Origin: Acanthosepion pharaonis
Lineage: Eukaryota; Mollusca; Cephalopoda; Sepiida; Sepiidae
Length of the DNA: 64,000 nucleotides
Reading direction: 5' to 3'
Assembly (NCBI GenBank): GCA_903632075.3
Contig: CAHIKZ030003348.1
Coordinates: 1,781,001 to 1,845,000, forward strand
In this document: one piece after another, positions 11,190-21,400 of the stretch
Layout: every line of letters begins with the position of its first letter
How positions within the stretch are numbered: position 1 is the first letter of the stretch
Program-made: the position numbers and the translations under genes
The notes under the pieces: model-generated
What the model was told of the DNA's origin: nothing
What the model saw: the letters and a program-made list of their open reading frames with translations, nothing else
Database searches by the model: none

Positions 11190-11510
11190 CATATGATCAC
11201 TGAAGTTAAGCAACATCAAGCCTGGTCAATACCTAAATAGCTGACTGTGTAGGAATACCAGAGGCTGTAAGCTTGGATGTATGCATGGTGTAATGGATAA
11301 TGTCTCAGAATTGCTAATCAGAGAGCTGTGTTCCAATTCCAATTGGGTTTGTTAGATTCACTTACAGGCCAATATCCTTGAGAAGGGTATGAATATACCT
11401 CATTTCCCCCAGCTATGGGTTAATTAGTAAGACTTGTAACACTAAACCATTATCTCCAAAAACAAATTCTTACAATCTAAAACTATATTTTGACTTAAAA
11501 TAACTTTTGC
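11190..11510 (+). mobile_element. Composite SINE: 5S-rRNA-like head plus tRNA-like body, copy 1
   Basis: 11193-11274 follows the 3' half of 5S rRNA closely: gatcactgaagttaagcaac, cctggtcaatacctaa, ggaataccagaggctgtaag. It includes the internal promoter region. Immediately after, 11283-11340 is tRNA-like, with an A-box-like ggtgtaatggata and a B-box-like gttccaattcc. A tail with 'cccccagctatgggttaatt' follows. 5S-derived SINEs (SINE3) and tRNA-derived SINEs are known classes; here both heads sit in one unit. It is not a functional 5S gene because the first half is absent. Confidence 0.8.
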
Positions 11511-11544
11511 CTTGCAGCTATATCAGGTTGAAACACTGATTCTG

Positions 11545-11790
11545 ATATGATCACCAAAGTTAAGTAATGTCAAGCCTTGTCAGTACCTAGATGAGTGTCC
11601 ACTTTCAGAGAGATGAGTTCCAATTCCAGTCATTCCAGGTCCATTTGCAAAATATGTTAGAGAAATGTATGAATCCACCTCTTCTCCCCCAGCTATGGGT
11701 TAATTAGTAGAACTTGTATCAGTAAATCCTTATTATCTTCAAAAAATTCTTACAATCGACAATTATTTTCTTGCTTAAATAACCTGGAAA
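11545..11790 (+). mobile_element. Composite 5S/tRNA SINE, copy 2, internally deleted
   Basis: The same order as copy 1: tatgatcaccaaagttaagt (5S-like), a shortened 5S part ending near 11600, then the B-box-like gagttccaattcc at 11616-11628, and the same 'agctatgggttaattagtag' tail. The A-box region is deleted. Copies 1 and 2 are head-to-tail and share downstream flank 'attcttacaatc', so they probably arose by local duplication. Confidence 0.75.
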
Positions 11791-12014
11791 TGTTTTAGAA
11801 GTCGTAAAAAACAGATCAATCTAAAATTTTGTTGTTGCTCACATGTTCATGCAACCTTTTCCTACTGTTCAAAGGTTTTGTGGATATGTCAATATATTCA
11901 TTCGCTATTATGATTACATTTAATAACACAGTTTAACACAGTGGGATTCTTGTGTCCTTTATCTCCCCAGTCTGAAGCTAATTAATTTATGAGCAGCACA
12001 GTTATATCATGTCA

Positions 12015-12612
12015 CCAAGGACACCTTATGAATAAAATGTCAAACATTGAGTGTTGTTGACTCAGACTTTGAGGGGCCTTGCTTGCTCCTTGTTTTTGGA
12101 TGCACGACAATAACGTCATTGTGGGTGACAAATTATTTTCCACCCTACAGACAAAATGTTGCAAAGCTCTAACTGCTCTCTCGTTATTTCCATGGAAAGT
12201 GCTCTGATAAACTACATTTCTTCTACATTCCTTCATGGCTAAGACCTGCCATGTTGCACACATTGTAGTGAATCACCCTCATTCCCTTTGTATCCCATTG
12301 GTGAGATGTAAGTTCCACTTGAGCAGCCTCTTCCCACAAACTGCTTCTTTGTGGCATCTACTGCCAAAGAGGTGTATCGCCAATCACTACAAACTTCGCC
12401 TTCACTGCTAACACTCACCATACCACGCACGTTATAGCCAAACACCCTCATTCTCTTTGTATCCCATTGGTGAGATGTAAGTTCCGCTTGAGCAGCTTCT
12501 TCCCACAAAATGCTGATTTGTGAAACCAACTCCCAAGATGATGCTTCCCCAATCACTGCAATCTTAACCTGTTCAAATCTAGGGCTAACCATGAGCAGGA
12601 TGAACATCATTG
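12015..12612 (+). pseudogene. LINE-B C-terminal fragment with internal duplication
   Basis: The plus strand gives VGDKLFSTLQ, then WKVL and HVAHIVVNHPHSLCIPLV, then KFHLSSLFPQTASLW. This matches LINE-B at 57925-59110. The block 'cctttgtatcccattggtga' occurs twice (near 12295 and 12455), marking a ~160-bp internal duplication. No intact frame remains. Confidence 0.7.
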
Positions 12613-12629
12613 TAAAAAAAAATTCTGCT

Positions 12630-13235
12630 GGGTTTTTGATTTTTTTTTTTTAAGCGTTTCACCCGAAGCAAGGCGGGAAGCCACTAGGATGCAAGGGGTT
12701 ACAGAAGACTGGAGCAAGATCAGATAGGAGTGATAGAGGAAAGGATGAGGAGAAGGATCGTGGATAGATCAAGGCAACTGGAGATGTTGATTGACATTAC
12801 ATTTCAATAGTTGGAGATTATAGCTATCAGGGAAACTGGAATAGGGAAGGGAGTTCCACATGCGAGAGGTTTGAGATCTGAAGCTATTGGAGTAGAAGAG
12901 ATGACTACATTTAATAGTTTTGACAGTGAAAGGGTGAGAGTGGGATGCCAGCCTTGTAGGGCGCTTGAACTCATGAAGTCTGGGAACCAGCGAATGCAGC
13001 TTCTCGGAACAATTACCATGAAAGTATTTGTAAAAAAGACAGAGAGAGGTGACGGCACATCTGTGAGAGGGCGACTGTAGACGAGATGCCAGAACAAGGC
13101 CAATTATATTGCATATCCACCTCTGGATCTTATCAAGAACCCCGAGGCAAACAGAAGAAGCTCCAGACCATATATGGCAGCAATACTCCATGCAAGAGCG
13201 AATTATCTCTGAAGATGATGATGTTCCTCACAAAA
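12630..13235 (-). pseudogene. LINE-A C-terminal fragment, best-preserved frame
   Basis: A 140-codon minus-strand frame (12769-13191) starts in MEYCCHIWSGASSVCLGVL. It runs through DKIQRWICNIIGLVLASRLQ, LCLFYKYFHGNCSEKLH, LVPRLHEFKRPTRLASHSHP and NSLPYSSFPDSYNLQLLKCN. Downstream on the minus strand is the family tail ('ccttgcttcgggtgaaacgc') ending in an A-run at 12640-12650. It is 5'-truncated but otherwise the least decayed LINE-A copy, so it is a useful reference. Confidence 0.85.
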
Positions 13236-13479
13236 CTTCATTCAAGCTGGAATAACCGTGAAGGAAATTGTCTTTTGAATTAAATATTTCTCTGATGCAA
13301 CATATTCTCAGGGTTGCAGAAATTGCACTGAGTCCAAATCCATGGCCTTCTCACTCCTGTTGTAGGAACAGTTCCCTGATTAACCATGTCTTTAGTGGTG
13401 TAGCTTTACTCATTGCATTTAGCCAATTCTGAGTTGGTGAGGCTATTTAACCAATATTTGGAGTTTTTTAATTTAGAGT

Positions 13480-13640
13480 TTTACTTCTCCTAGACTGGTT
13501 GCTAGCCAAGGCTATAGGATCCATTTTGTCCTGCTATTTACTCATATCTGGGGGTAGAAAAAAGATGGATCCATACCTTTCCCGAGTGTATTTGTATGTA
13601 AGTAAATGTAACAAATTTGACTGGGAATGGGGATAAGTGG
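13480..13640 (-). mobile_element. tRNA-derived SINE, 3' part
   Basis: The sequence matches the SINE at 16925-17156 in 'ttctcctagactggttgcta', 'tgtcctgctatttactcata' and 'acctttcccgagtgtattt'. The tRNA-like head is missing or unrecognisable. Confidence 0.65.
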
Positions 13641-14148
13641 GTATCATAAATTAAGTTAATTATTCTATTTTATCACCTCCTAATGTCCAGATTTGGAGAG
13701 TCTCTGTCAACCTGTCTGTTTGTTTGTTTTATCTATATCTATATTAGACCTGTTTGGTATTGTAGGATTTTAAATAAACCATCAAAGTTTGACATGTTTT
13801 AAAATCAAACAAGCAACAAATGGTATAATGGTTAACAAAGCGGATTGACGTTTCATAAAATCAAGCAATGTGGTTGACCATTGCAAGTGTTTGGCAAATT
13901 TAAATTCTGCAGAGAACATGCTACCACAGTGATCTTAACTTTCTGGTTGACCATTAATATCTCTCGAGGTTGTTAAGTCTTCTCGTCAGTGGTGGAGGTT
14001 GATGGGTGTCCTGCTCCTTCTTCATGCATCATGCTTGTCTGGCCACTTTTAAACTCTTCATCCACTCATGCATATTTCTAAGTCTTAGTGCACTGTTGCC
14101 ATATAGTGTTAAAAGCATTTGCTGAATTCCAACCCCTGACACATTTTC
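13640..14148. other. Mostly unrecognised; possible SINE head
   Basis: A stretch around 13815-13850 ('atggtataatggttaacaaa') resembles an A-box SINE head, without a clear B-box. The rest is unassigned. Confidence 0.3.
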
Positions 14149-14664
14149 TGTTGTGGCCTTGTTAGGGGCCAGAAATACAGACACAAAGAGAGGAATTGAG
14201 TTAAACAAATATATTAACAGAAACATTAATGCAAACATATACAAACGAGAGTGTTACAGCAAGAAATGTTTAGTCCGACGCTCAGAACTGACTGCTGGAA
14301 ACTTCCCTCTCCAAAAGGCAGTACCTGCTCCTATTTATAGCTGATAGAGTCCATGTGTGCATGGATAAATTACCATAACAGTATGTTTAAAAGGACAATA
14401 GGAATAAAAATAAAAGAAAACTGCATTTTGGCCTCTGAGGGACTTTATGAAGGCAACACATTTGGCTCCTTAGAGGACAAAATGTGTTGGTTTCAATAAT
14501 TGACTGCAGCTTTTTTCATTTTTGATTATCTTAAACTAAGTTTGATGTAATTAACTTATGTGCTAGTAGGGATGCTCTTATGGGAGCGAGGTCCATTTTT
14601 TTTTTGTGTGTGTATTTATGTGTTTATATATTGTGTATTTGGGCAACATTCTCTCTTTTATACA

Positions 14665-14695
<31 letters not shown>

Positions 14696-14732
14696 ATTCT
14701 CCACATGTAAATTGAACAACTGCTGGATCAAT

Positions 14733-14792
<60 letters not shown>

Positions 14793-15024
14793 AAATTCAC
14801 TGATAGCTTATGTGTTGTGGTCTTAATAAAGACACAAAAGAGGAATTGAGTTAAATATATTAACAGAAACAGTAATACAAACATATACAAACGGAGTGTT
14901 ACAGCAAGAATGTTTGGTCCGACTGTCAGAGCTGACTGCTGGAAACTTCCCTCTCCAAAAGGCAGTACCTGCTCTTATTTATAGCTGGGAGAGTCTATGC
15001 ATGCATGGGTAAATTACCATAACA
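14149..15024. mobile_element. Miniature LTR retroelement (TRIM-like), two LTRs
   Basis: Two ~212-232-bp direct repeats, 14149-14380 and 14813-15024, each start TGTTGTGG and end CCATAACA. They share gaggaattgagttaaa, acaaacatatacaaacg, ctgactgctggaaacttccc and ctccaaaaggcagtacctgc. Both have a TATA-box on the minus strand (CTATAAATAG at 14331-14340). The outer flanks TTTTC (14144-14148) and CTTTC (15025-15029) look like a 5-bp target-site duplication with one change. The ~430-bp interior has no coding capacity and contains long (TA)n. Priming site and polypurine tract were not identified. Confidence 0.7.
14672..14790. repeat. (TA)n microsatellites
   Basis: Two TA runs (about 14672-14694 and 14737-14789) lie inside the miniature LTR element. 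They are separated by unique sequence. Confidence 0.9.
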
Positions 15025-15029
15025 CTTTC

Positions 15030-16070
15030 CAACCACAGAAAATCAGATCACTGTTCTTTGTTCCTCATTGAGGAACACTACTAGTGGGGTGGCCATGTTT
15101 ACACTGTAACAGCAGCAAGAAAAATGGTGCAATCAAGCTCAAACTTTGATCACATGTCCACAATAGTACCAACTATAAGTATGCATAAGACAGTGTGACA
15201 AACATAAAGAAATGTTATGAACATGAGGATAACTTTTGATTTACTCTCATAAAAAGTAAACTTTTCTAAAGCTTAATTAGCAACTGATGAACAGTTGTTA
15301 ATTAAGATCAAGAGTTTATTTTCTTGTTAATCTTTGGTTTTAATTAAATATCAATTAAGAAGCATAATAAGTTTTCGAATGAGAATGGAAGGAGAAATGA
15401 TAAAACTTTTGTAACATTTTTGTCAAATGAAAACAAAAGACTCATATCTGACATTATGCTTTCATTCAACTCTGCACTTTTCCAATTACCATCGGCTAGT
15501 GAACATGAAGCCCCATGGCTTTATAATATTATGATTGTGCAGACTCACAAAAATATATGAATTTAATCTATCATACATCACATTATATTTTATTAAACTC
15601 TGGTCTTCATCAATTACTGTTATCCAGTGGGTTTTGTGGCTTTTTGAGCCTTTCTTCGAACAGGAACTCTCTTATCTCTGGGGTGTCTGTTGTTATATCT
15701 GTCTGTCATATGGTTATCTGCATATGTTTACCCTAGGCACTGGTGAGTTGAACATATGTTAATCTGTTGGCACAGAAAATTACAATATATATATTCACCC
15801 TTGGCTAGGAGGTCACTTCTCAGGTCACAGCTGCACCTGGCTTCTCTGAGTTACACCGTGTGTAAAGTTTATTCTAGTAAAAGAAATACTAGATTTCCCA
15901 CTACTGTATCTGGAGCCAATGCATTGTTTTTAATTTTATATACACATGGATAAATAAATAATCTATAAGTGACAAAGAGGCTCCTTTCCTTGAACACCTA
16001 TTGGAACTCAAGAGGAATTCATATATACAATCCACACTAAAAATGCTGAAAAAACAGTCAGTTCAATGTA
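15030..16070. other. No recognised feature (about 1 kb)
   Basis: Unremarkable AT-rich sequence. Frames at 15535-15953 are short, overlap one another and show no domain. Confidence 0.4.
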
Positions 16071-16074
16071 CTGA

Positions 16075-16345
16075 TCAAAATTGTAGTTGACTCCTTCTCT
16101 TATGTTCTGTCTTTACAAGAATCAAATCAGGCCAAAAATAGAACATTGCTACCATATCTGGGTTGGAGCTACCTAATCGTCACTTTCAGCCTTGTTCAAA
16201 AGAATTTGTACAGCCTTGTGAGTGATGAATTATTTTCCACCCTACAATCCATGCCCTACAGATGAACTGTATGCCTCAGCTCTTCTTCTTCTATGGGCGA
16301 TCATGACTCTCCACAACTTCCCACACCTGGTGACCCTATCTTTCT
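16075..16345 (+). pseudogene. LINE-B fragment
   Basis: Decodes, with frameshifts, as CSVFTRIKSGQK and an ATISGLELPN block, then the 'gtgatgaattattttccacc' block. This parallels the LINE-B polymerase C-terminus (KPKMEYCCHIWVGSAQ...GDKLFSTL) at 58.2-58.8 kb. It breaks off near 16340. Confidence 0.55.
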
Positions 16346-16549
16346 TGCTCTCATTATGCCCCATGAGGGTTATTTTTACAAGTCCTGCTTCCTTATTAGG
16401 CATTCATGAAATTTCAAATGTCTCTTTCTAATTATGAGTATAAATGTTTTTTGTAAACATTCTCTTTTAGACTTCCTTATTCCTTACTCACGCTATCCAC
16501 GTAATTCTCAACATCTAGGAAAATTGATTACTATGTTGTGCCTGACAAT

Positions 16550-16700
16550 GTTTTCTCCTGAGAATCCATCTTGCAAAATTATAAATCTACCATTTGTCCA
16601 AGCATTGAATACTCCTGCCATAATTGGTCTGGTGCTCCTGCTATATATCGACAAAGTTCAAAAACGGGTCTGTAATGTAATCAATCTTGACCTGGTATTT

Positions 16701-16702
<2 letters not shown>
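16550..16702 (+). pseudogene. LINE-A fragment
   Basis: 'aaatctaccatttgtccaag' onward gives KSTICPSIEYSCHNWSGAPA, then QSSKTGL and a CNQS block, equivalent to CKSIIHICIEYCCHIWSGAS in other copies. It ends at the (TA)n run 16703-16733. Confidence 0.65.
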
Positions 16703-16736
<34 letters not shown>

Positions 16737-16924
16737 TCCCAACAACTCTCCTGTCGAATTTGACGTATGAGGGTCAAGCAGATCAGTCCCTAGGAAACCG
16801 AGAGCCCGACAACAGCACATGAGATTTGATTATAGTGGTGAAGGTTTTGTGCAGGAACATCCACACTTTTTGAAGGGCTGAATACAGAGACCTGCTGCAC
16901 TATATGCCACAAGGTTTCCAAACG

Positions 16925-17156
16925 ACCCCCTGCAGGTCTTGAATTTAGAGTTGTCCTTCTCCTAGACCAGTTGCCATCCAAGGCTATAGAACCCATTCTG
17001 TCCTGCTATTTACCCATAGCTGGAGGGAGAAGAAGACGATTCACACCTCTCCCAAGGGTATTAGCAACGTAAGTGAATATAATGGATTCAACTGGAATTT
17101 GAACTCGGCTCTCTGATTCCTCAACCCACTATCCATTACTCCACCGTGCCTCCTCG
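16925..17156 (-). mobile_element. tRNA-derived SINE, near full length
   Basis: On the minus strand the element starts at ~17156 with gaggaggcacggtggagtaa, giving an A-box-like tggagtaatgg. It continues to a B-box-like gagttcaaattcc, then the SINE body ('cttgggagaggtgtgaatcg' and 'gacagaatgggttctatagc'), and 'ggttgccatcc' read in reverse. This layout, with a split internal pol III promoter, defines tRNA-derived SINEs, and cephalopods are known to carry several families. It is the reference for the partial copies at 2.7-3.3, 13.5 and 55.5-56 kb. Confidence 0.8.
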
Positions 17157-17509
17157 TGATATATATATATATATATATGTTGAGATGCCAGATCAGGATT
17201 GATTATGTTATATACTAACCAAATTACCTGTGCCTTGCTAAGTGTCACACATTTTTTTGTTAGAAAATGATGATTGATTTTAAATCATTGTTATAATTTG
17301 TGGAGAAAAATGATGCATTTTAATATTACTCAATGATCTTACAGATGTGACCTCCATCTTCTTCTGGCTTTCTCCTTCTATATTTTGGATAGGAGTCAAA
17401 CAAATTTCCCTTGAGGACCCTGTTTGATCAAAATGAAATATACTTATGCAAGTACCCTAGACATAGGTAATATAGTTTCAGAATATATATGGTTATAAAA
17501 GAGTAAATT

Positions 17510-18175
17510 TATTCAATAAAATCATCATTGGCTTCAACCATGGCCTCCAGACGACTTTGGAATCTCCTGCAGTTCTTCCGGATGGTCTCCTTGTTTAAGT
17601 TGGTGAATGTTGCCATAATCCTTGCCTTCATTTCATCTTTGGTGTTACAAGAAATTTTGATGATCTCTTGCTCGACTACACTCCACACTTAATGATCAAG
17701 GTGGGGTGGGTTGCAAGTCTGGGGAGTTAGGTGGCCAGATGTAAGGGGTGATGTGGTCGCAGAAATTGTCTGACAACCATGACTCGGTTCTCCTGCTTGT
17801 GTGGCATGGTGCAGAGTCCTGTTTCCAGATATACGGTCTTCCAGTAGCCATCCTCTTGAGTCAAGGCACCCCTACCTCCTCAAGGCATTTGATGTAGACC
17901 TCCATTCTGAGTCTGAGGCCCTCACCAACAAATTCAGAAGTTCTTTTCTTATCAGAACAATCATAGTTAGTTTTCCAAGCTACTGTATCTTCATAATCAC
18001 AATTAGACTCATCCAAATCTTTCTGAATCCTCTGTACTGTCCTCAGATTGATACCCAAATACTCTTTAAATGTTTGTATTGGAGCTTCTGGTGCAAATGC
18101 CAAGCAGTACATCAAGCTGTTTTCAAATTTCTGGCAGAGTGAATTTCATCATGGTGCTCTTTTTCTCATAGATGG
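17510..18175 (-). pseudogene. Tc1/mariner-type transposase remnant
   Basis: The minus strand encodes an 84-codon frame (18115-17861) starting MMYCLAFAPEAPIQTFKEYL and continuing INLRTVQRIQKDLDE, a helix-turn-helix-like N-terminal part. It ends in LRMEVYIKCLEEVGVP. After a stop the DDE catalytic segment resumes: MATGRPYIWKQDSAPCHTSR, then WLSDNFCDHITPYIWPPNSP, and toward the C-terminus FQSRLEAMVEANDD near 17530. QDSAPCH carries the second catalytic aspartate. The region around the first aspartate is missing, so internal deletion has removed the middle. Terminal repeats were not identified. Confidence 0.75.
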
Positions 18176-18559
18176 TATCCAACTGACCCTACTATACTGT
18201 GTAGTCAATGAAATAAGAAACAAGCAACATACATGTGAGGAATTAAAAATAAAAAATGGTGACAATATGTGAAGTTCTATATAAGGTATGATGGTTCTAG
18301 GTCTCCTGAAATATTTGCTCTCCTTATTTCTCCACTATCTTTGTTTGAAATTATCATAATGGACAACCAAAGGTCATCCCCATCTGAGCTTTATTTGAAA
18401 GTACAAGTCAACACCCTTAAAATACTTAAAAGCACAGTTTATAGGGATAGTGGGAAGATAACTTTTAATTATGGTTGGTTGATAACTTTGGTGATAGACC
18501 TGCAGCCGCATGAGTAGTTACTGGGTCAGTTAAAGACCGAAGTGGACAAACTAGATACA

Positions 18560-18830
18560 GCCAGGATACTAGTCACCGGAGAATATTTACAAACTTCAGA
18601 ATACCACCGTATATTATACCCCTTAGCTCAGGAACCCCTAATACTTGAGAGACAATGAAGAGGTTAAGAGTGTAGTGATTTGGAAAGCATCCTCTTGGGA
18701 GGTGTTTCAAGAAATCTGCTGTTTGTGGGAAGAAGCTTCCCAAACGGAGCTTAAATCTCACCGGTGGAACACAAAGATAAATGAGAGTGGTTCACTACAA
18801 TGGGCATAGCATGGTGGATTATGTGAATGA
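18560..18830 (-). pseudogene. LINE-B C-terminal fragment
   Basis: The minus strand gives FKLRLGSFFPQTADFL, a RGCFPNHYTLNLF block and SLKY, parallel to KFHSNSFFP...LPRGC in LINE-B. It is short, decayed and without a tail. Confidence 0.65.
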
Positions 18831-19039
18831 TTTTTGAAAATAATTTTTCATAAAAATTTATTCAAAAACAATTATTCGAAAAACATTTATTTGAATTGAA
18901 AGTTATTTGAATGAAAATAAAACAAAAAGGTTAATTATAACAAATAATAATTATTCGAAATGTAAAATCCGTTATTGCAATAAAAATGTAAAAGTTAAAA
19001 GTGGAAATACAAAAGTGTTAATTATTCGAAATATAAACA

Positions 19040-19710
19040 TCTTACTTATTATAAAACGCAGATTGTGTGTGTGTGTGTCTGTACGTTTATATATTGGATC
19101 GGATTTCCTACATTTTTCAACCGATTTCAACAAAACTTCACAGGACTACGTAAAATTACCTTGCGGTGGTTCTGACAGCACCAAAAGTTGGAAAAACACA
19201 AGTGTTTTTGCATGAAATCAATTTGAAAACATGAGTCTGTCACCAGACTGAAAGGGGAACAACTCATATCGAGTTATATTTATTATAAAACCCAGGTTGT
19301 TTGTGTGTGCGTGTGTCTGTGTTCGTTTATATATGGGATCAGATTTCCTACATTTTTCAACCAATTTCAACAAAACTTCATTTTTTGGCGGGTAGTGTTT
19401 CTTATTGTCTTGCACACTTTTTTCTTTATTTTTACATTCAGAATGCTTTAAAAATTCCATTTACAAGACAATTGTTTATAATAAAATTCTATTCAATCGA
19501 TAGATTCATAACGATTGAAAACAATGTTTTTGTTTGAGTTTGGGTTTGACCAATTCGTAAAAAAAACAAAAAAAAACTAATTAAGACATGCGTGTCCATC
19601 AACCTTAAACAATAATCTTTGTCAATTTTATTTTTCAGTCTTTATGATGGTCGATACTTGATCTATCTCTTACTGTTACATCCCCGGGCAATCCTGGGCT
19701 CTACTGCTAG
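19040..19710 (+). mobile_element. Non-autonomous Helitron
   Basis: The 5' end TCTTACTTATTATAAAACGC is followed by a GT run and 'ggatcggatttcctacattt'. The 3' end has a hairpin, CCCGGG-CAAT-CCTGGG at about 19683-19698, followed 12 bases later by CTAG. The flanks are A on the left and T on the right, as expected for Helitron insertion between A and T. The 5' end is partly duplicated at about 19270-19385. The interior has no helicase or Rep motif, so it relies on proteins made elsewhere. Confidence 0.8.
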
Positions 19711-20189
19711 TTGTTAATAAAACAATTTAGTGAGAAAAGATCCTTATAAATTTAAGTCATATAATACTGCACACAAATAGTCAACTACTGTAGATTACTA
19801 GTTAAAGGATGCCACTAATTTTTTAAGCTTTCTATTTACATCTCGGTATATCTTGATACTCTTGATATTTTGGCAACCTGCTCTTACTTTTGCAATATGA
19901 ATTTCTTGCAAGTTCTGTTCTCTTTTAAGAGTGTCTAAGAATTTCCATATTCTGTCTGGGATGACACTTGATGCAAAAAACAGCCCTATGCCATTCTTCA
20001 AGGGTGATATTAGTTCTAGATAAATCTGCACTGACTCTCTCAATGCAAGACCATATACATATTTCAAACATAGGTATTTCAAATAATAATATTAAGTATC
20101 GAGTGAACTCTATGCCTTTTGTGTGTGCTGATTCGAATGAGATTCAAATGTCCTCACTATTTTAGAAATAGAATATCCCATCCATCTGC

Positions 20190-20370
20190 TACTTGTTATC
20201 ATACCCTGTTATCATACCCATTATCATACCCTGTTATCATACCCTATTATCATACCCTGTTATCATACCCTTTTATCCTACCCTGTTATGATACCCTTTT
20301 ATCATACCCTGTTTTCACACCCTTTTATTATGCCCTGTTAAAATACCCTGTTATCATACCCTGTTCAAAT
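20190..20370 (+). repeat. 13-bp minisatellite
   Basis: About 13 imperfect copies of cataccctgttat. The small open frame across it is a by-product. Confidence 0.9.
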
Positions 20371-20689
20371 TCTGATAATTCTTGCTATGAGCAATATATC
20401 CAACACAACTGATGGATATCATGACATTTCCATGATATTAATATACACTTTGGGTACAGTTGTCAAGAACTGATCTGCATAATTCACATTAAACTATTCA
20501 GCCACCAGCAAGTCTGCAGTACTTGTGTATATTCCTCTTCTCAGATCTTCATTCACAAAGCCAAGAAGAAGAAAATTGTAGTCATACCTAGTTTTTAATT
20601 GAATACATAAAATAATCTTTGGCCTGTAAAAAAACGTAAATACTTTTGATACAACCAATTCTTTTTTATTTCAATCATTTCAACTCAAG

Positions 20690-20985
20690 AAAGTTGATAA
20701 TGCTACTAGAACACAGGGGGGCTACAGGAAAGGACACAGAAATCTCCAGGGCTCTATCCTGGTTCCTACAATGTTTCTGATCTTCATCAATGATATTCCT
20801 GATGTCATCAGTTCCTAAGTAGGAATTTATGCAGATGACACTACTATTTACTCCTTCCTCAATAGCAAATCCATCAGAGATGACAAGGTTAAATTGGCCA
20901 CTGATCTTGAAAAAGATCTCCAATCAGTGTTTAATGAGGGCAGGAAATGGCTTGTAAATTTTGATGGCTCCAAAACTAAAATTCT
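20690..20985 (+). pseudogene. Reverse-transcriptase core fragment, YADD retained
   Basis: The plus strand reads QGSILVPTMFLIFINDIPDV, a stop, then VGIYADDTTIYSFLNSKS, then KVKLATDLEKDLQSVFNEGR and KWLVNFDGSKTKIL. The catalytic YADD box is at 20828-20839. QGS...L.FINDLP, YADD and W...F...KT correspond to successive blocks of a Jockey/CR1-type polymerase palm. One in-frame stop and truncation at both ends make it inactive. It pairs with the minus-strand YADN copy at 3690-3880. Confidence 0.85.
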
Positions 20986-20989
20986 GAAG

Positions 20990-21400
20990 ATGTGTACATG
21001 AAGTAAGCTTTGGAGTAAAGAGATGAAAAAATGAAAATACTTTTGATACGCTCAAATAATAATAACATACTGTTGTCATAGGAAATCTTGAGATATTATT
21101 GAAAGTCTGAACATGTGTACATGAAGTAAGCTTTGGAGTAAAGGGATAAAAAATGAAAATACTTTTGATACACCCAAATAATAATAATAACATCCTGTTG
21201 TCATAGGAAATCTTGAGGTATCTTTAGATGTGTGCATGAAATAAGCTTTGGAGTAAATGTCCGTAAAAAAAACAAATTCTACTTTTGATACACACTAATA
21301 CATAATGATATTAATAATACAGGGGGGTCATAGATAATCTTTACATAAAATAAGCTTTGGATTAAAGGTTGGAGAAAAATGAAGACTTGGTACACTCTTG
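20990..21400 (+). repeat. ~115-130-bp tandem repeat, 3-4 degenerate units
   Basis: 'catgaa.taagctttggagta' recurs near 20997, 21120 and 21235, and in a weaker form near 21345. It is followed by 'aaaatacttttgatac' and 'gttgtcataggaaatcttga'. The repeat abuts the reverse-transcriptase fragment, and a partial match lies upstream near 20640, so it may derive from an element flanking it. Confidence 0.75.

Noticed and set aside
11193..11274. A 5S rRNA gene
   Set aside because: Only the 3' half is 5S-like, it is diverged, and it is fused to a tRNA-like SINE body.
16925..17156. A tRNA gene
   Set aside because: A/B-box-like motifs are present but no cloverleaf or anticodon arm can be drawn. The copy belongs to a repeated SINE family.
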